Positions 5,254 through 8,509 of a DNA stretch of 8,509 bases are shown piece after piece. The stretch covers positions 1 through 8,509 of the forward strand of contig JAUIKB010000198.1 of assembly GCA_030430975.1 (NCBI GenBank), given 5' to 3'. The stretch is from Polyangia bacterium. GTDB lineage: Bacteria > Myxococcota_A > Polyangia > Polyangiales > Polyangiaceae. The position numbers and the translations under genes were made by a program. Positions within the stretch are counted from its first letter, which is position 1, and the number at the start of each line of letters is the position of its first letter. Below the pieces are notes generated by a model. It saw nothing but the letters and a program-made list of their open reading frames with translations, was not told where the DNA came from and ran no database searches.

Positions 5254-5889
5254 TCAACAATCGCGGTCTGGCAAGACCAAAGACGTCGGCTGCGTCTGTG
5301 GGCCACTCATATGCCAGTGGCGCCTCGTCCGGTTTTCGAGCCAGGACGCTGCGCTGACCCATGCGGACGTCAGGACCACCCCCATCCCCGCCAGGAGCCA
5401 GGCTGACGGTTGACCGGACGATGTGGGCCAGCGTGCCACCGTAGGCAGGCCCAAGATGCCTGCAGTCAAGTCGATCGCCAGTCCCAGTCCCGGAATAGCC
5501 GCCGCGCACACCAGCGTCCGGAGCAGCACCGGGGGAGCGACGTGGCGCCAGACCACACGCCATTTGGGGACGCCAAGCGCCCGCGCCGCCAAGACGTATT
5601 GCGCCTGCGAGGATGTGATCAATTCGCCGCGCACCAGTCGTGCGATCGCTACGCCTCGCAGAAACGCCAAGATTGCGGCCAGCGCGACCCAGCGCGGCGG
5701 ACCACCGTGCGCGTAGACGAGCGCTGCCACCAACACGGTGGGGAGTACTCCAGAGGCCTCGATCGCCCGCGCCAGAAGGGCATCCCAAAACGGGTGCCAG
5801 AAGGCGGCGGTAGCGCCCATCGCCCACCCGAACGCCACCGCAGCGACGGCGGCGAGCAGCAGCGGAGCGGTCAGTGCGATCGGTGACAT
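5254..5889 (-). CDS. Compact DppC/OppC-like ABC transporter permease
   Basis: This 211-residue membrane protein resembles the second permease of dipeptide/oligopeptide ABC transporters (BPD_transp_1 family). The key evidence is the cytoplasmic EAA-type loop YVLAARALGVPKWRVVWRHVAPP at about 98-120, preceded by IARLVRGELI. Hydrophobic segments lie near 5-25, 46-60, 66-82, 124-148 and 163-183. Typical DppC proteins are about 300 residues and carry an N-terminal GTD-x-x-GRD segment; both that motif and roughly 80-90 residues are missing here, and the C-terminal part of the fold is also short. The start codon overlaps the upstream permease stop as TGATG, so the pair is translationally coupled and probably forms a heterodimer. 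The polar tail after ~190 (HWHMSGPQTQPT...) is not recognisable. No ATPase or binding protein gene is nearby, so the substrate is unknown. Confidence 0.8.
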   Translation of the reverse strand: MSPIALTAPLLLAAVAAVAFGWAMGATAAFWHPFWDALLARAIEASGVLPTVLVAALVYAHGGPPRWVALAAILAFLRGVAIARLVRGELITSSQAQYVLAARALGVPKWRVVWRHVAPPVLLRTLVCAAAIPGLGLAIDLTAGILGLPTVARWPTSSGQPSAWLLAGMGVVLTSAWVSAASWLENRTRRHWHMSGPQTQPTSLVLPDRDC

Positions 5890-7286
5890 CAGTCAGCTCC
5901 AGTCCGGCGTCGGCGCAGCGCCGGTCGGGATCGAGGGTCAGCCAACCACAGCATCACGTCGCTGGCGATCTGCCCCAGGGCCGTCATGGCCGCGCTGCAA
6001 ATCGCGACCGCCATGAGCCAGGCCGTGTCTCCGGTTTGGACGGCGCGTATCGTGGGCGGCCCGAGACCGCTCAGTCCGAACAGGTGCTCGGCGACAAACG
6101 CTCCGGTCAGCAGTAGCGGCGTGTGCGCGCCGATCAGCGACGTGGCAGATGCGATCGTCAAGCGGGATGTCGCCATCGCAACCCGCCACGGGGCTGCGCC
6201 GAGCGCAACCTGACCGAGCAGACGCGTGCCGCTGAGCTGCTCGCTCAGAGCGGAACGTTGGACGATGGCATACACAACCCCGCCAGCTAGAGCCATCGCG
6301 AGCGTTGCGGTGAGCAGGCCGCCGTCGCGGACCGTGCTCATCCACGCGATCGACGGGACGCCGGCGAGGGGAGTCGCGATCGCGAACCAGCGAAATCGCT
6401 GTGCCGTCGCCCACCCGAGCAGCAGCGCGATCGCCACTACACCGGTGGCGCCAGCGAGCATCAACAACGCCGTATTCGAAGTTCGGCGCATGAAGCTAGC
6501 TCCGTCAGCGTCCGGCAGTCCCTCGAGAGCCGTGCGGTTCGCCCAGACCCCGTACTGGGTCTGTCGAACCATTCCGCCGAGTCGACCCATGGCGTCCGGC
6601 GCTTTGAAGTCGGGGCCCTTTCCGTTCCACCAGAGCTTCCAGCGGCGTACCTCCGCGCGCGCAACTGCCGGTGAGGCGTCGCGCGGGGCGAGCCACTGTC
6701 GACCCGTAGCGCGCGCAGCGATCGTACCCAGTTCGTGCGCTCGTTTCACGTCCGCAACGTTCCGAATCGGTTCGAGCTGTGCGATGAGTTCGGGTAGCGC
6801 GTAGGTGTCCAGCGCGCGTAGATCGGCGCGGCGCAAGGCGGAGGGTCGATCGATCACACGCCGCACCGCGCGCCGCACGACGGCGGGACGAAAATCGATC
6901 GCGCGGTCCTGCCAGAAGCGCGTCCAGAAGAGCACTGCGCCCTGCGGCGTGGCGTCGTCGCCGTCGGTCTGCACTCCCATTCGCCGCGCGAGCGGCATCA
7001 AACCGAGCGCGACACGGGCGCGTCGCTGCGGGGGTAGCGTATCGAGCTTCGGGAGCACAAACGGCAGTCCGGCGCCGCCCAGTCGCACCAGCTCGCGTTG
7101 GGCCGCTCGATCGCCCCGGGCGGCGGCGTCCAGCGCGGTGTCCGCGAGCTGATCAACGCTACGCGGCTCGGCGTTGACGAACTTCGGCAACGATCCGCCC
7201 TGGGGTGTGACGAGCCAGAACGCCGCGACGCTGATCAGCAGGAGCGTGGGCAGGAGCCAAAGCACCCTGCGCAAGGCCTGACGCAT
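5889..7286 (-). CDS. DppB-like ABC transporter permease with large extracytoplasmic insertion
   Basis: The 465-residue protein has the DppB/OppB layout: an N-terminal helix at about 8-27 (VLWLLPTLLLISVAAFWLV), then from ~270 a cluster of helices with a degenerate EAA loop (RLLGQVALGAAPWRVAMATSRL, 355-376) followed by AFVAEHLFGLSGLG at 396-409, a typical DppB signature before the last helix. Between helix 1 and helix 2 there are about 240 residues rather than the usual 60-80. This part is Arg/Ala/Leu-rich, helical, HEAT-like in look, and holds a Trp-rich motif twice (121-134 and 216-230). The end of the insertion (MGRLGGMVRQTQYGVWANRT) may be a diverged version of the normal GDLG-x-S segment. 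The ATG at 7286 lies 3 bp after the phosphatase stop, and the stop overlaps the next permease start. It is probably a real but divergent permease with an added extracytoplasmic domain; the substrate is unknown. Confidence 0.82.
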   Translation of the reverse strand: MRQALRRVLWLLPTLLLISVAAFWLVTPQGGSLPKFVNAEPRSVDQLADTALDAAARGDRAAQRELVRLGGAGLPFVLPKLDTLPPQRRARVALGLMPLARRMGVQTDGDDATPQGAVLFWTRFWQDRAIDFRPAVVRRAVRRVIDRPSALRRADLRALDTYALPELIAQLEPIRNVADVKRAHELGTIAARATGRQWLAPRDASPAVARAEVRRWKLWWNGKGPDFKAPDAMGRLGGMVRQTQYGVWANRTALEGLPDADGASFMRRTSNTALLMLAGATGVVAIALLLGWATAQRFRWFAIATPLAGVPSIAWMSTVRDGGLLTATLAMALAGGVVYAIVQRSALSEQLSGTRLLGQVALGAAPWRVAMATSRLTIASATSLIGAHTPLLLTGAFVAEHLFGLSGLGPPTIRAVQTGDTAWLMAVAICSAAMTALGQIASDVMLWLADPRSRPALRRRRTGAD

Positions 7287-7289
7287 CGC

Positions 7290-8486
7290 TTAGTTGGTCA
7301 GGGCCGCGTAGCCACCCGCCAGCGCTGCGAGCACGAGTGCTCCCAGCACCATCGCGCCTACGAGCGCCGGGTGCAGACCCGTCGTTGGGATGTCCACCGG
7401 GTCATCGTCGGGGTTGTACACGGGCCCGCCAGCATCAGCAGCGGGTTCCGCGTCGGGGATGTCCGGCCGCTGCATCCCCACCATCGTGTGTGACACGCGG
7501 AGCTTACGCGACTCGCGAGCGGCTTCTTCGCTGACGTCTGGGTCGTCGTCCTCCGGGGGAGCCACCGACGGCATGCGCACCGTGACGTCAGCCCGCGGTT
7601 CTTCTGGTAGCGCGTACTTGGTGTACGCCAGTACGTCGTCGTCGGACGGTTCCTGAAGCAAGTCGCCGTCGAAATTCGCCACGATCACCGTGATGTTATC
7701 GTGGCCCCCGGCGAAGTTCGCCTTTTCGGTGAGCAGCTTGCAGGCTTCGAGCGGGTCTTGAACGTTCGTCATGACCTCACGCATTTCGTCGGCGCGAATC
7801 ATGCCTGAGAGCCCGTCGGAACAGAGCATCAACCGGTCGCCCTTACGCAGATCGACGTACGTCAGATCGACCTGCACGGTATCGGCGGTTCCCAGAGCCT
7901 GCAGAATGATGTTGTTGTGCTCGAAGGTCTCGGCTTCTTCTTCGGTGAGCTGGCCGGCTTCGATGAGTTGGTTCACCAGCGATTGGTCTCGTGTGACCTG
8001 GACCAGCTTGTCACCGCGCAGAATGTACGCTCGGCTGTCGCCGACTTGAGCGACGAACAAGCGTTCATCTATCAGCGCCGCCACAGTCGCCGTCGTTCCC
8101 ATGCCGCGCCGCGTTCTGTCGGCTCGCGCCTCGTTAAAGATTCGCAGACCGGCTTCTTCGACTGCGCGAACCAACCGGCGCGCTAGCGCGTCTCGGTCCT
8201 CTGGCTCGCCGCCCTCCGTGAGGTGCTCGCAGATGATGTCGACGGCGAGTTGGCTGGCAACCTCGCCAGCTGCGGCGCCGCCCATGCCGTCGCAGACCCC
8301 GAGCAGCGTGCCGCGCGGGCCGACGACCTGATGTCGGTCTTCTTCCTTTAGGCTGCGGCTCTGTTTGGTCAGATCCGCGATCAGGAAGTTGTCCTCGTTG
8401 TGCTCGCGGATCTGGCCGACGTCGGTGCGACCGAACAGGTTGACGCGTAGCTCCGCCCCGTCGGGTTTTGGCTCAGCGTCGCTCAT
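7290..8486 (-). CDS. PP2C-family Ser/Thr protein phosphatase with C-terminal membrane anchor
   Basis: This 398-residue protein is a metal-dependent PPM/PP2C phosphatase, the usual opponent of Hanks-type kinases. The catalytic domain covers about 15-272 with the expected motifs: TDVGQIREHNEDNF at 21-34, GVCDGMGG at 63-70, MGTTATVAAL at 129-138, VGDSRAY at 148-154, CSDGLSG at 222-228 and GGHDNITVIVANF at 260-272. The metal-binding acidic residues (Asp66, Asp224, Asp263) are present, so it should be active. A ~95-residue Asp/Glu/Pro-rich linker follows, containing VSHTMVGMQRPDIP at about 331-344. A single helix at 372-395 then puts the enzyme on the inner membrane, facing the cytoplasm, with almost nothing outside. 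The ATG at 8486 is chosen by family N-terminus; the Shine-Dalgarno is weak. It is the first gene in the four-gene operon; its promoter would lie beyond 8487, mostly outside the window. Confidence 0.95.
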   Translation of the reverse strand: MSDAEPKPDGAELRVNLFGRTDVGQIREHNEDNFLIADLTKQSRSLKEEDRHQVVGPRGTLLGVCDGMGGAAAGEVASQLAVDIICEHLTEGGEPEDRDALARRLVRAVEEAGLRIFNEARADRTRRGMGTTATVAALIDERLFVAQVGDSRAYILRGDKLVQVTRDQSLVNQLIEAGQLTEEEAETFEHNNIILQALGTADTVQVDLTYVDLRKGDRLMLCSDGLSGMIRADEMREVMTNVQDPLEACKLLTEKANFAGGHDNITVIVANFDGDLLQEPSDDDVLAYTKYALPEEPRADVTVRMPSVAPPEDDDPDVSEEAARESRKLRVSHTMVGMQRPDIPDAEPAADAGGPVYNPDDDPVDIPTTGLHPALVGAMVLGALVLAALAGGYAALTN

Positions 8487-8509
8487 ATCATCTTCGTCCG
8501 CCGGTCGAC

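Noticed and set aside
5240..5827. Upstream extension of the thioredoxin-rhodanese frame (to 409 residues)
   Set aside because: This part is an out-of-frame reading of the DppC-like permease; thioredoxin similarity begins at the ATG at 5239.
6226..6804. Plus-strand 192-residue open frame inside the DppB-like permease gene
   Set aside because: It is antisense to a permease with clear family signatures, and is rich in Ser/Arg/Ala/Pro as expected of a shadow frame in GC-rich DNA.

Overview
The window is GC-rich, densely packed bacterial DNA. The gene set is a membrane-anchored PP2C phosphatase with an acidic tail, a PmbA-type protease subunit, LarB/LarC, a thioredoxin-rhodanese fusion and a divergent Dpp-like permease pair. 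This fits a deltaproteobacterial/Myxococcota-like chromosome, but the assignment is an inference from style and gene content; no rRNA or marker gene is present.

Layout. (1) Positions 1-575 are insertion-sequence DNA of the IS3 family (IS407-like by its orfA and its TGACCT...AGGTCA ends). The right end of one copy (orfB C-terminus plus IRR) lies 4 bp from the left end of a second copy (IRL, complete orfA, first ~30 codons of orfB). The second copy stops abruptly inside the 3' end of pmbA. (2) Positions 489-2479, minus strand, hold a small five-helix membrane protein gene followed by pmbA/tldE. The pmbA C-terminus has been replaced by 21 IS-encoded residues. (3) Positions 2577-4620, plus strand, hold larB and larC, overlapping by 8 nt. 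They encode two of the three enzymes for the nickel-pincer nucleotide cofactor; LarC carries an N-terminal His-Gly tract. (4) Positions 4598-8486, minus strand, hold a tight four-gene operon read from right to left: PP2C phosphatase, DppB-like permease with a large extracytoplasmic insertion, compact DppC-like permease, and thioredoxin-rhodanese fusion. Its end overlaps the end of larC by 23 bp.

How the genes fit together. LarB and LarC act in sequence in one cofactor pathway; LarE and a cofactor-using enzyme such as LarA are not here. The phosphatase operon links Ser/Thr dephosphorylation, a membrane permease pair and a thiol/sulfur-handling protein. No ATPase or binding protein for the permeases is visible, so the substrate is unknown. 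The most notable observations are the IS end-to-end junction, the IS/pmbA chimera at a stretch readable as both genes, and the permease insertion with an internally repeated Trp-rich motif. I found no tRNA, rRNA, CRISPR array or clear intrinsic terminator. The only gene-free stretches are 98-210 (IS ends and orfA leader) and 2480-2576 (divergent promoter region).
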